From NCBI GenBank assembly GCA_049647265.1, contig JBARXJ010000040.1, positions 9,207-73,206 of the forward strand: a DNA stretch of 64,000 nucleotides. The letters are read 5' to 3'. The notes under the pieces are model-generated. The model was not told the DNA's origin. It made no database searches and saw only the letters and a program-made list of their open reading frames with translations. Source of the DNA: JAAURB01 sp049647265 (GTDB taxonomy: Bacteria; Cyanobacteriota; Cyanobacteriia; Cyanobacteriales; Microcoleaceae). Both the position numbers and the translations under genes were made by a program. Below, one piece after another: positions 1 to 9,994 of the stretch (the stretch's first letter is position 1; every line of letters begins with the position of its first letter).

Positions 1-1547
1 GCCCTAAATTCTGTCCTATCGTCAATAATATTAGGCGCAGGATTATGATTAATACTAGCCTCTAAATCAATATTCCATTTTCGTTGATTTTCAGCCACTT
101 TTAAAGCATATTCTGCTTGTTGAATATTTAGCTTTGCAATTAGATAGTTTGGTCTATTTTCTAATGCTGCTGCTGTTAATTCTTCCGATGCTATAATTTG
201 AGGCTCTACTGCTCTAATATCTGAAGCAACGATAATAAAATCTGGATTAATATCCAAAATTTCTAATAAATTAAGCTGTCTTTGTTTTAAGTTATTTTCG
301 GCTTCTAATAAGCTCACTTCTTGATTTGCTACACGAGATTTTACCGGAATAATATCGACTCTGGCTCTACGACCTGCATCAATTAAAATCTGAGTATTTT
401 CTACTTGTTGACGCGCTATTTCTAAAGAACTGAGTTCAATTTGTAATCGTTCTTGTGCTTGGATTAATTGGCGATAGGCAAGAATCGCGTCTGTGATTTG
501 ATCGATTAGAGTAGATTTTAAGCCTAAAATATTAATTTTTTCATCAACGCGAGCAATTTCTATTGAAGCTCTATTGACTTCTATTCCGGCATTTCTTAAT
601 AGCGGTTGTCGCACAGAAAGTTGTAAATTCTGCCTTAATTGATCTTCATCCAAATCATCAATATCTCTTTGTTCTCCTATCCCTTCCCAACCTAAGTTAA
701 TTTCTCCTCCAGTCGGGAGTTGCATAATCACCCTCGCCGATAGATTTAAGCCATTTGTAATGGAGGTTATTTCTCCCTGTTGTAAGTTCTCCCATTCTAA
801 GGCAATATCGGGTGTAAAATCAGGATTAAATTTGTCTTCGGCAACGATTAAGTTCTGCTGTTGAATGATTCGCTCTAAATATTGATTCTTGATAGTCCGA
901 TTATTTTCTAAAGCTAAAATCACAACTTCCTGTAAGCTGAGTTCTATGGTTTCGTTTTCATTGGATTTATTTTCAATGATCAGAGGTTCAGCCTCTGCTA
1001 AAAATGGATAATTTTCAGCCGTCAAAGACTCATCAGTTGGTATTTCAGATATTTTTTTATCCTCTAAGAAAGCTTCTGAATTGATAGCAAATTTAACAGT
1101 ATCTTCTAGCTTTTCTGTCGGTGTCGGAGGAGTTTGGGGTTGAGAAATACTCCTAGAGGGTGTATCCTGAGAATTGTGTAAAATAGGGGTTTCTGTATCT
1201 GTATCTGTTTCTGTATCTGTTTCTGTTGTATTTACAGACAGAGAAGGTAAGGGGGAAGGACGTAGAGAAGAAGGTATAGAAATCGGTTGACGGATGACTT
1301 CACCCATAATCGCCTGCGGTGGAGAGGTAGGAGTATTGTCAGCTTGGGGTAAGGCGGGAGGCGGAGTAGGTGTTGCGGTGGGTTGGGGTGCTGTTACTAA
1401 GATTGAGGATTGGGACTGAAGTTGAGTGATTAAGGTGGCGAAAAACCCGGAAGTGAGGGCTACTATCACACAAAACCGTATCTTCCAAATCTGCTTTGAG
1501 CTGGGAGAGTTGGGGGGTTGAGGTTTAGAATTCTGAGGTGAATGCAT
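1..1547 (-). CDS. TolC family outer-membrane efflux protein (3' end outside the window)
   Basis: TolC-type proteins form an outer-membrane channel-tunnel for type I secretion or drug efflux. The ATG at 1547 opens a minus-strand frame that stays open to the left edge. The start reads MHSPQNSKPQPPNSPSSKQ, then a hydrophobic stretch (IRFCVIVALTSGFFATLI) that can act as a signal or anchor. A long Pro/Ser/Thr-rich linker follows, with a TETDTETDTDT run encoded by a small CTGTAT/CTGTTT repeat. After this comes a typical TolC body: LSLQEVVILALENNRTIK, long helical coiled stretches, and an LNLSARVIMQLPTGG-like strand. The long linker before the TolC fold is common in cyanobacterial homologues. The partner inner-membrane components are not in the window. 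The RTX protein at 26.7 kb is a conceivable cargo, but nothing links them here. Confidence 0.85.
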   Translation of the reverse strand, partial: MHSPQNSKPQPPNSPSSKQIWKIRFCVIVALTSGFFATLITQLQSQSSILVTAPQPTATPTPPPALPQADNTPTSPPQAIMGEVIRQPISIPSSLRPSPLPSLSVNTTETDTETDTDTETPILHNSQDTPSRSISQPQTPPTPTEKLEDTVKFAINSEAFLEDKKISEIPTDESLTAENYPFLAEAEPLIIENKSNENETIELSLQEVVILALENNRTIKNQYLERIIQQQNLIVAEDKFNPDFTPDIALEWENLQQGEITSITNGLNLSARVIMQLPTGGEINLGWEGIGEQRDIDDLDEDQLRQNLQLSVRQPLLRNAGIEVNRASIEIARVDEKINILGLKSTLIDQITDAILAYRQLIQAQERLQIELSSLEIARQQVENTQILIDAGRRARVDIIPVKSRVANQEVSLLEAENNLKQRQLNLLEILDINPDFIIVASDIRAVEPQIIASEELTAAALENRPNYLIAKLNIQQAEYALKVAENQRKWNIDLEASINHNPAPNIIDDRTEFR

Positions 1548-2069
1548 TATCAACCGTTGACAAGGATAAAAGTAAAGACAGAGGGTAGAAACGTTAAAAT
1601 ATTACTTGCTCATTGTTATAACGCTAATTTTTGGCGATCGCCAATAGATCATAAATAACAAAAAAATAAATAGTCAGCGCATATTTTGGTACTTTTGTCA
1701 ACTTACGGTTACAGACAGATTTTTAATTTTGTTCAAGCTCTAATACTGTATAGTCAGCTAAATTGCATATTATTGTGATATTTGTCTCGAGATAATCAAG
1801 GTTTGAGGAGAGTAACTGACTCAAATTGAGTTTATAGGTATAGTTATACCCAACTATAGCTTATATATCATATCTTACAAAACCGGACGTGAAGCTGTCA
1901 ACCCTAATAAAATCGTATCAAAATAGCCTATGATTTTCTGGAGTATGGCTTCATATAACTTTACAAGTATATAAATTTTAAATCAGTCGCGGCTTCTAAC
2001 TGATAAGAGATGATCAGTTTTGTCTGGATAATTTTAATGGTTACCAATATACAATTATCCCAGTAGTCT
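1548..2069. other. Intergenic region upstream of the TolC gene
   Basis: About 520 AT-rich bases between two minus-strand genes. It must hold the promoter of the TolC-type gene. One HIP1 octamer lies near 1635. I see no gene, tRNA or strong hairpin here. Confidence 0.5.
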
Positions 2070-2804
2070 CTATTTTTCTCCATCCTCTGACCAAGCGGGA
2101 TGAGACAATAACGCTTCAATCACTCTAACGCCTCGGAGTTGATTTGAGAGGGGTAAATGACCTACAGGTGCAGTTAAATCCCAAGTAAATTCTTGAGGAT
2201 AACGAGTCCAGGTTCCATCTTTTCGCCATCCCATTTTCGGCCATAATTTTTCCCAATTTTTATTCACATTAAGCCAAAGTTTACGTTGAACTGAGTAACC
2301 AAATTTCCCCTCAGAATAAACTTGCCACAATAAATCAATGGTTTGTAAATCTGTACTCGGAAAGGTTCTAATCTCAGAAAAATAAATCCACTTGCGGGCA
2401 ACAGCAGTACTTCCGGCGAGTTCACACAACTTTTCTAAAGTTAAGCGGTCAGCCTGTTGAAAGTCTTGTTGAATTAACAGTTGCTGCAATGTTGTGTAAT
2501 CTATATTGGCATCAGATTTTAAAGGAACAATTCCTTGAGGAAAGTGGGTTTGAAGAAAATCTTCAACGTTGGGTTGAGTAATCTTGAGCAGAACTTGATA
2601 CACTTTTCCCTGTACCCAATTGGGTGCAGTATTTTGAGATTGTTGTAGAAAATCAATTAATAGATCAATTCCCGGTTCTCCAGATGCGGCTAAGGTTTGA
2701 ATAGCCTGTAGTTGAGTCGTGGGGGAAGTTGAGGTTAACTTTTGACTCAGTTGCGTCAAATCGGGTGATGCTTGCTGTTGTGGAGAAGTGGTCAAGTCAG
2801 TCAT
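2070..2804 (-). CDS. gun4: GUN4 tetrapyrrole-binding protein, Mg-chelatase regulator
   Basis: GUN4 binds protoporphyrin IX and Mg-protoporphyrin and stimulates magnesium chelatase through its ChlH subunit, at the entry to chlorophyll synthesis. The 244 residues match the size of the cyanobacterial single-copy protein. Residues about 15-85 form the N-terminal helical repeat region. Residues about 95-240 are the GUN4 core, with recognisable stretches LTLEKLCELAGSTAVARKWI, FGYSVQRKLW, KLWPKMGW and LPLSNQLRGVRVIEALLSHP. No kinase or other fused domain is present, so this looks like the chlorophyll-pathway GUN4 and not one of the GUN4-domain signalling fusions. It sits alone downstream of the CHAT gene, with about 100 bases between them, on the same strand. 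Confidence 0.93.
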   Translation of the reverse strand: MTDLTTSPQQQASPDLTQLSQKLTSTSPTTQLQAIQTLAASGEPGIDLLIDFLQQSQNTAPNWVQGKVYQVLLKITQPNVEDFLQTHFPQGIVPLKSDANIDYTTLQQLLIQQDFQQADRLTLEKLCELAGSTAVARKWIYFSEIRTFPSTDLQTIDLLWQVYSEGKFGYSVQRKLWLNVNKNWEKLWPKMGWRKDGTWTRYPQEFTWDLTAPVGHLPLSNQLRGVRVIEALLSHPAWSEDGEK

Positions 2805-2908
2805 AAAAGATTTTATACTCAGCGATTGGGGATGAAAGGTAGGTATATCTTCTTATTGTACAAGCCGACTGTCATCCTTCATAGGGATTATTCAATCCTC
2901 AGATGATG

Positions 2909-5900
2909 TTACCAAGGACTGCCAATCATTGTAAACCCCGCCCAGTAAAACGGATGGGATAAATTGACATCTCCCCGTTGGGCAATTTCTCGAGGTAATT
3001 CAATTGGAGTGTTGTTATGGACTAACTGTCCGTTATCGAGGCGAACTTCCCCTTTTAACATGGCTAATTGTGCCTGTCGCAAGGCTTCTGCTTTAATCGG
3101 GGCATTCAACAAAGCCTGATAAAACGTTGTCATTAACCCTAATGTTCCCGCATCGCTAACATACCACAGACTGGCTAAAGCCGATTTCACCCCCGCTTGT
3201 ACCGCAAGCCCTGCAAAACCCAATTCTGCTTTTTCGTCGCCCACAGCGGTAGTACAGGCGCTAAGAACCAATAATTCGACAGGGGGTTGATTCAGTTTGA
3301 GGTTGCGTAATTCATGGAGTCCTAATTTTTGATCCCAAAACTGAATATAAGATTGTTCTGCCCCTCCTGAGAGAAATTCACCATGGGTGGCTAAATGAAT
3401 AATTTCATAGTGTTGTTGATGGCGTTGATTTTTGAGATTTTTAACGGTAAATTCTTCGTTTAAAAACAGTTGACCCGGCCAGCGATTTTCTTCAACAATT
3501 AAATTGAGTTCTAAAGGGACAGCGGGTAAAGGGGGTTGGCTAGGATCTGAAAAATTAGAGGCCCCCATGGCTAAGACTTTGGATTGTTTTAGGTTAACGT
3601 AACTGGTATCGGTTAAACTCAAACTGGGAATTAATCCTAAACTATATTTTTCCACTAAAAATTGTTCACCGTCATATAAAGCTGCAATGGGTATGGTTCT
3701 TAAACCCGAGTCCATTGAAAAGATTAATGTCTTTATATCTTGAGTAATTAATTCTGTTTCTATCGGAGCAATTAACCAATCATACAGTTGTTTGCCTGTC
3801 ACTAAATAGTCGGTTTCTTCCAGATTACGAGGGAGGCGAATTTGATTGGTAAAGGTTCTAGCTACTTTTAACAATTCTTTTTTATCAACGTTAATCCGCT
3901 TAAATACAGGTTGACCGTTGGGTAAGAGTAATCTAATTTCTAACTGATTTTCTTGAATCGATACATAGAGAATAGCGGGTTTATAACCGGTTAAACGAGT
4001 AATTTCACTTAAGGTTTGATCGATACTTTGATGAGAGGTTAAATTTTTATTCGTTTGATTACCTAAATAATTGACAAATTCCTGACCACGGGAAGAATCA
4101 ACTTGTAAGACAGAAGACATCAACGGAGATTGATAAACTTGATCGCTTGCGATGGTTCCAGATTCAAGTTTTATTGTAAATTCTTGACTATTTTCGGTTA
4201 ATGAATTTGAGTCTACATTTTGAGTGTTATTCTCTATTACTTCAGGAGATAATTCATTATCAAAATCTGTTTCTAAAACCGGATCAATATTAGAGTTTGA
4301 GGCTATGACTTCTTCTGTCGTCGAAGGATTATTGGGAGTATTTTCAGAATTAACTGTTTGATTAGTGGGATTATTAATTTCCTCACTGGTTGGAGTAGAA
4401 TCAGGATTTTGATTACCCGAATCAGGATTAGATACAGTTGGCGATGTGGGGGTATTAATTCCTTCAACAATAGGCGCGACTGTTCCATTAATACTGGGAA
4501 TTCCAATCGTAAAAGGTGTATTAACCCCATCTCCACCTTGTTGAATAGTCACCCGACCCGCTGTTTGATTTCCGAGTACAGATAAGCTAGCATTCTGTTG
4601 ATTTGCTGCCGTAAATGTACCCGTTGCCCGAAAGAATTGATCGGTCACAACTTCAATCGTTCCCCCTTGTTGTTCTCCTTCCGTTTGAATAGAAGTAACT
4701 TCGATATCCTGAGGAGATAATAATCGAATTTCACCGCCATTTTGTGTTTGCGAATTGGCTATAATTTCTTCTGTTTTAATCTGATTACCTGCTTCAATTT
4801 TAATATCTCCTGCCCCATTCAAACCCGAAGTATTTAACTGACCCGTTTGAATTGTTCCAGTTTCACTTTCAAGGAAAATATTCCCTCCAATTGTATTAGA
4901 ACCTGTTGTTTGAATATCTTCAGTTGTAATATTACCAAAACCGTCAATATTAATAATTCCATTTAATGTATTATTCGGGATAATCTGTAAATTTCCGGTT
5001 AAAATGTCTCCTGTATCGCTGCTTAAGTTAATCTCTTGATTGCTAATAATATTTCCAGTATTGATATCAACACCAGCATTCACTTCAACTCTCTCCGTCG
5101 CCGATAAATTCTCAGTTGAAATATTACCGTTTAAACTGGTGATCTGTATCTCTCTACCCGCCGTATTCACCCGGTTAATCTCAATCTCTGTCCCTGCTGT
5201 TAATGTGATTGAAGCATTATCTAATCCTTGAATAGTTCCACTGCCTAAAATACTGCCTTCTGGAACTTGTAATAACACCGGATCGCTAAAGCTTAAATCA
5301 TTCACCCAACTGATCAAATTATTACTACGAGGACGACCTATTGTAATCAGATCAAATCCATTAGAAATTGCCTCTAAATCCGACCCACTTAAATCTAAAG
5401 CATCCGTTTCTAAATTATCCCCTAATCGAATTGCTTGACTATTACTAGACGGTTGTAAAATCAATTCACCTTGTCCTTGAATCGAACCATTTCCGCCTAT
5501 AAAATTAATTTCCCGACCCGTTAAACGAATATCCCCTTCAGATAAAACTTGCACATTTCCGATATTAATTTCACCGAATTGACTGGTTAGATTAATATTT
5601 TCTCCAGTTGTTATTAAATTACCCACCGTAATATTTTCTCCGCCTTCTAAAGTTAAACTGGCATTATCCACTCCAGTAATAGTAAAAGTCGGATCTTGAG
5701 TTGAAATCTGTCCCAATGGCGATCGCAATAATACCGGATCTTGAAAAGTCACATCTCCGGCAATATTCAGCGTTCCTTTACTATCTAAACGACCGATAAT
5801 AATTCGGGTAAAACCATCCTGAATTTGGGCTAATTCTGCGGCTGTTAAATTTTGAGTCAGGATAAAATTATTATTTGTTCCGCCCACTTGCATATCCTGG

Positions 5901-8278
5901 GTATCGGTTGCGGGTTGTAATAATAAACTCCCCGATCCTGATACATTCCCGGTTAAATTAATCTCATCGCTAGTTAGGAGAATATTACTATGAACTTCTA
6001 ACTCTTCTGACTCTATTTCTGAAGCCGAAGCCGACTGATTGAATTCACCCGTAATCAGTTCTCCAGTGGTTAATTCTACTTCTGCTTCTAAGATAATATT
6101 ACCCCCTATTTCTTCCCCTCTCGCGTCAATTAAACCCACATTCAAACGTTCTGAAGCGGTGATTTCAATCTGACCTCCCGTCCCATTATTAGAATGACTC
6201 TCAATACTAAAAGTCGGTTGAGTCGCAAAGGCAATACTTCCCTGCTGACTCATTATATTAATGTTCCCCCCAGCAAACCCACTGGCCGTATTAATCAAGT
6301 CCAGTTGAATATTATTCACGGCTTCAAGATTAACTAAACCCCCTTGTCCAAAAATCGGGTCATTGGCTGAAGTCGAGACTTCCCCCAGTTGAATGTTATC
6401 TCCACTTTCGATTTGAATATCACCGCTTTCTATTAAACCATTTGTAGTTAAATTCTCAGTTCTAATTAATCCAAATTCCGTGGTTAATGTAATATTTCCA
6501 CCCGAATTCATAGAATTTTCTGTAGATAAATTAGCCGTCGAAAGATTACCATTTCCTGTTGATTGTAACTGAATCTCTCCCCCTTGAGTGATTAAATTTC
6601 CGGTACGAATTCCTACCCCAGAAATCGTTAAAGACCCCCCGTTGGTTTGTATTGCATCGTCTGAATTCATCGAAAATGATCCGCTACCATCTCCGTCAGC
6701 ATCAGCGGTAAAGGTAACTGAACCAGTTGTAGCTTGTAAATTGAGTAAATTATCCCCTAAATCTTGAATTTCAATATTATTTTCTGCTTCTAAAATTACA
6801 TTCGCTGTTTCCCCAAAACTTTCTAACGTTCTTTCTGAAATCGTGTAGTTATTAGAATCTGCTTCTAACAATAATTGATCCTCTATAAACGGATCTTGTG
6901 TCTCTACTAAATCGTTGGCATCAACAATTGTAATATTGCGTGGATCGAGTAATAATGTTCCGACAGAACCGTTTACCCCGCTTAAATTAACATCACCTTC
7001 TACTCTCAAATTTCCCTTACTTGAAATCTCAACAAATCCCCCTTCTCCGGTATTACTTTGTGCGCTGATCTGTCCGAAAAATTGAGTTAAATCCTCAGAC
7101 CAAATAATAACCTCACCGCCATTCCCGGTTTGCAAAGCATCTGCAATAATTTGAGTATTTGAATTAATGATAACTTGATTAGCTGCGGGTAAATCACTGC
7201 CGCCTCGATAATTACCCCCTATTCTAACAACACCACCGCCATTAATTCCCGCCGCATTTACTTCTGTATTAAATAATCCAATTCTTTCACCTAAAATATT
7301 AATCTGTCCTGCTACAGGTTCACTGTTCTGAGTTTGAGAAACATCCACCATACCTGAAACGACTGTGGTTCCAGCTTCTGTTGGAATAGACGTTTGAGAG
7401 GCCGTTAATTGAACGGTTCCATCTGCTAAAACCGTTACACCTAACGCTTCATTTTGGCTACTTCCTGTTAATAATTCAGGTAAAGATAAGGGCGATAAAC
7501 TGATCTCTGATTCGGTTGGATTAATCGCAGTTGAATCTATTTCTAAATTCAGTAAATGTCCGGTTTGACTTAAACGAATTATACCGGGTTGATCAATCGT
7601 GGCTAAAGTAATTTGACCACCAGGAACTATCAATTCCCCCGTATTAATAATTGTTCCTCCTAAAAGGGTTAAATTCTGTCCAGGTTCAAGCTGTAATTTC
7701 CCCGCATTAATAATAGAACCGGGTTGATTAACCGCAAACAGAAAAGTATTAGGATTTCCAGTAATTTCAGCATAATTATTATGACCCAACGCATTAAATT
7801 CGCCCTGTTCAAATCCGATTCGATTTGCCGTTGTAACCGTTAAAGAACCCGGAATATTTAAACTCGCTTCTGAACCGAAAATAACACCCGCTGGATTAAT
7901 TAAAAATAGGTTAGCGTTTCCTCCAGTTATTTGAATTAAACCCTGAATTGTAGAAGGATTACCACCCGTTACTCGGGTTAAAATATTCTCTATTTCAGGA
8001 GGAGAAATAAAATTAGCCGTCTGACCCGAATCTAAGTTAAATTCTGTAAAACTATGAAATAAATGACTCCCATTCTTCGAGGACGTTCCTCCCGTAATAT
8101 CGAAGCGATTTTCAATAACATTAACTTGAGTATTCGTACTATTCGATTCAGGAATAATCGATTGAGCAATAGCAACTTTCCATAGCAATAGATCAGTAAA
8201 CAGAAAACTGCTTAAAGAAATGATTCCTAACCGAGATAAATTGATGAGGACTGACCACAGGCTAAAACCTGGTTTCAT
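2909..8278 (-). CDS. Very large exported protein: TPS haemagglutinin domain plus C-terminal CHAT protease domain
   Basis: The 1789-residue product starts with a signal-like segment (about 1-39, ending KVAIAQS). A two-partner-secretion / filamentous-haemagglutinin N-terminal domain follows at about 45-260, with FHSFTEFNLDSGQTANF and LFLINPAGVIFG. Residues about 340-1280 are a long beta-helical array rich in Asn, Gly, Thr and Ser. About 1290-1400 is a low-complexity Asn/Pro/Ser/Thr/Glu linker. The C-terminal about 390 residues are a CHAT (caspase-like) domain with the expected dyad: His1632 in HLATHG and Cys1675 in LVLSACTT. It ends HPFYWAGFTMIGSPW. TPS proteins are normally exported by a TpsB/FhaC-type porin; none is encoded here. 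By inference this is a surface or secreted CHAT peptidase on a beta-helix stalk. Substrate and role are unknown. A shorter paralogue with the same domain order lies at 47.5 kb. Confidence 0.88.
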   Translation of the reverse strand: MKPGFSLWSVLINLSRLGIISLSSFLFTDLLLWKVAIAQSIIPESNSTNTQVNVIENRFDITGGTSSKNGSHLFHSFTEFNLDSGQTANFISPPEIENILTRVTGGNPSTIQGLIQITGGNANLFLINPAGVIFGSEASLNIPGSLTVTTANRIGFEQGEFNALGHNNYAEITGNPNTFLFAVNQPGSIINAGKLQLEPGQNLTLLGGTIINTGELIVPGGQITLATIDQPGIIRLSQTGHLLNLEIDSTAINPTESEISLSPLSLPELLTGSSQNEALGVTVLADGTVQLTASQTSIPTEAGTTVVSGMVDVSQTQNSEPVAGQINILGERIGLFNTEVNAAGINGGGVVRIGGNYRGGSDLPAANQVIINSNTQIIADALQTGNGGEVIIWSEDLTQFFGQISAQSNTGEGGFVEISSKGNLRVEGDVNLSGVNGSVGTLLLDPRNITIVDANDLVETQDPFIEDQLLLEADSNNYTISERTLESFGETANVILEAENNIEIQDLGDNLLNLQATTGSVTFTADADGDGSGSFSMNSDDAIQTNGGSLTISGVGIRTGNLITQGGEIQLQSTGNGNLSTANLSTENSMNSGGNITLTTEFGLIRTENLTTNGLIESGDIQIESGDNIQLGEVSTSANDPIFGQGGLVNLEAVNNIQLDLINTASGFAGGNINIMSQQGSIAFATQPTFSIESHSNNGTGGQIEITASERLNVGLIDARGEEIGGNIILEAEVELTTGELITGEFNQSASASEIESEELEVHSNILLTSDEINLTGNVSGSGSLLLQPATDTQDMQVGGTNNNFILTQNLTAAELAQIQDGFTRIIIGRLDSKGTLNIAGDVTFQDPVLLRSPLGQISTQDPTFTITGVDNASLTLEGGENITVGNLITTGENINLTSQFGEINIGNVQVLSEGDIRLTGREINFIGGNGSIQGQGELILQPSSNSQAIRLGDNLETDALDLSGSDLEAISNGFDLITIGRPRSNNLISWVNDLSFSDPVLLQVPEGSILGSGTIQGLDNASITLTAGTEIEINRVNTAGREIQITSLNGNISTENLSATERVEVNAGVDINTGNIISNQEINLSSDTGDILTGNLQIIPNNTLNGIINIDGFGNITTEDIQTTGSNTIGGNIFLESETGTIQTGQLNTSGLNGAGDIKIEAGNQIKTEEIIANSQTQNGGEIRLLSPQDIEVTSIQTEGEQQGGTIEVVTDQFFRATGTFTAANQQNASLSVLGNQTAGRVTIQQGGDGVNTPFTIGIPSINGTVAPIVEGINTPTSPTVSNPDSGNQNPDSTPTSEEINNPTNQTVNSENTPNNPSTTEEVIASNSNIDPVLETDFDNELSPEVIENNTQNVDSNSLTENSQEFTIKLESGTIASDQVYQSPLMSSVLQVDSSRGQEFVNYLGNQTNKNLTSHQSIDQTLSEITRLTGYKPAILYVSIQENQLEIRLLLPNGQPVFKRINVDKKELLKVARTFTNQIRLPRNLEETDYLVTGKQLYDWLIAPIETELITQDIKTLIFSMDSGLRTIPIAALYDGEQFLVEKYSLGLIPSLSLTDTSYVNLKQSKVLAMGASNFSDPSQPPLPAVPLELNLIVEENRWPGQLFLNEEFTVKNLKNQRHQQHYEIIHLATHGEFLSGGAEQSYIQFWDQKLGLHELRNLKLNQPPVELLVLSACTTAVGDEKAELGFAGLAVQAGVKSALASLWYVSDAGTLGLMTTFYQALLNAPIKAEALRQAQLAMLKGEVRLDNGQLVHNNTPIELPREIAQRGDVNLSHPFYWAGFTMIGSPW

Positions 8279-8610
8279 AATTAAACCTCCCTGGATAGCC
8301 CAAATTTTCTATTATTTATTCAAGTCTATATTGATGCATTTTTTTAAATTGAGAGGTAAAAATCCTATGAAAATTAATCATAATTCCACGAAATATTATC
8401 TCTCTTTTTCCCTGAGTTTACCAGATCAATATACCTTCACTCTCAAAAGTGATAAGATCAGATAATCTCTTTTATACTTTTAGATAAATTGGACTGATTA
8501 GCTGATCCGACAGAACAAATGGTAAGTTGAGACGTAGAATCAGTGAGATGATTCTAATGGGACATCTTTCCCCTGACTGGCTTTGATTTCCTTCAATCTA
8601 GATAACATTC

Positions 8611-9213
8611 ATGCGTTTAATCGGTTTAACTGGCGGCATTAGTACTGGGAAAACCACAGTAGCTAATGACCTATCGCAAACCTACCAACTTCCAATCTGG
8701 GATGCAGATGTCTATGCCAGAGAAGCAGTGCAACCCGGTTCACCCATTTTAGACCAGATCATCAACCGATATGGTTCAACCATCTTACTGCCAACTGGGC
8801 AACTGAATCGACCACAACTGGGTCAAATTATATTTCATAGTGTAACAGAGCGATGCTGGTTAGAGGCACAGATACATCCTTTTGTGCGCGATCGCTTCTA
8901 CCAAAATATTACCCAATTTCAACAGCAAAGCAAACAAAATATAGCGGTTTTAGTAATTCCGCTGCTATTTGAAGCTCAAATGAATGATCTAGTCACAGAA
9001 ATATGGGTGGTATACTGTTCTCCACAGCAACAGTTATCTAGACTGATACAACGACATCAAGGTTCTCTTTCTTTAGAACAGGCTCAAGCAAGAATTGATA
9101 GTCAGATGCCATTAAGCCAGAAATGCCAACAAGCTGATGTCATTTTAGACAACTCGGGCGATACCGAAAGTTTATTTAAACAAATTAAAGCTGTCCTACC
9201 CCTACCGACTTAA
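8611..9213 (+). CDS. coaE: Dephospho-CoA kinase
   Basis: Catalyses the last step of coenzyme A synthesis, ATP-dependent phosphorylation of dephospho-CoA, in the cytoplasm. The 200 residues are the usual length. The P-loop GGISTGKT is at residues 8-15. The family motif DADVYAREAVQPGSP follows at about 31-45, and HPFVRDRF and VLVIPLLFEAQMNDLVTEIW are visible further on. It is transcribed away from the CHAT gene; the roughly 330-base divergent gap holds no other supported gene. No clear ribosome-binding site precedes the ATG. Confidence 0.95.
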   Translation: MRLIGLTGGISTGKTTVANDLSQTYQLPIWDADVYAREAVQPGSPILDQIINRYGSTILLPTGQLNRPQLGQIIFHSVTERCWLEAQIHPFVRDRFYQNITQFQQQSKQNIAVLVIPLLFEAQMNDLVTEIWVVYCSPQQQLSRLIQRHQGSLSLEQAQARIDSQMPLSQKCQQADVILDNSGDTESLFKQIKAVLPLPT

Positions 9214-9319
9214 ATGATAAAGTAGAACAGATTAAACTTATCTTAAAAGGTTACCAGGTGAAGCGACTCATTACTCAATCCTTCTCAATTGCTGCTTCAC
9301 CCAATTTCCTCATATTCTT

Positions 9320-9994
9320 TTAAAATTTAATCCCAATTCCATTAGGATTTCTATCAGTTTGTTCTAAATTAGACTCTTGTTCTACAGCAGGAGAACTCCA
9401 ACGAATCTTATAATTAGAGGAGCGTTCTGTAAAATTAATTTGAAGGGGTGAAACTTGCTGGTTTAGATATTCTTGAGTGTATCTAAACCGTTGATTAAAT
9501 TCTGGCCCACCACCCATAGGAAATGACAATGTATTGGGATCTCGACCAATGCTCAATCCTTCTAACCCAGCGGCTGAGTTAGCAATCATTTGAACTCCTT
9601 CTAAATTACTACCTAGAAGATTTGCTCCGGTTAAATTGGCGCTGATTAAATTAGCCTGACTTAAATTAGCCACTGCTAAATTTGCATTATTTAATTCAGC
9701 ACTATTTAAAAAAGTTCCTGCTAAATTAGCGCCTTCTAAGTTGGCTCCTTTTAAATCAGCTCCTTCAAGATTTGCGTTTTCCAAATTCGCATTGGATAAA
9801 TCAGCATCTCTTAAATCAGCGCCCAGCAAATGAGCCGCTTGTAAATCAGCTCCACTCAAATCACATCCTTGGCAAAATCCAGTTTCTAGAAGTTGTTGAA
9901 CATGAGCCGGATTGGCTGCCTGAGTGGCATTAGACACACTCAGAGAAAGTAGGACTGTAGAAAGTCCAATTAAAGTTTTGGAGACGGTCTTCAT
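9320..9994 (-). CDS. Exported pentapeptide-repeat protein
   Basis: The 224-residue product begins with a signal peptide (about 1-26, cleavage likely after ATQAA). A short segment, LLETGFCQGCDLSGADL, is typical of the entry to cyanobacterial secreted pentapeptide proteins. Residues about 45-135 are tandem A(N/D)LxxA repeats, about 18 units, which fold as a right-handed quadrilateral beta-helix. The C-terminal 90 residues are not repetitive. No enzymatic residues are recognisable, and such proteins have no general known function. It is convergent with coaE, about 105 bases away. Confidence 0.85.
   Translation of the reverse strand: MKTVSKTLIGLSTVLLSLSVSNATQAANPAHVQQLLETGFCQGCDLSGADLQAAHLLGADLRDADLSNANLENANLEGADLKGANLEGANLAGTFLNSAELNNANLAVANLSQANLISANLTGANLLGSNLEGVQMIANSAAGLEGLSIGRDPNTLSFPMGGGPEFNQRFRYTQEYLNQQVSPLQINFTERSSNYKIRWSSPAVEQESNLEQTDRNPNGIGIKF

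Noticed and set aside
8220..8465. Plus-strand 81-codon frame across the start of the large CHAT gene
   Set aside because: It overlaps the signal peptide coding region antisense, has no family-like sequence and no ribosome-binding site.
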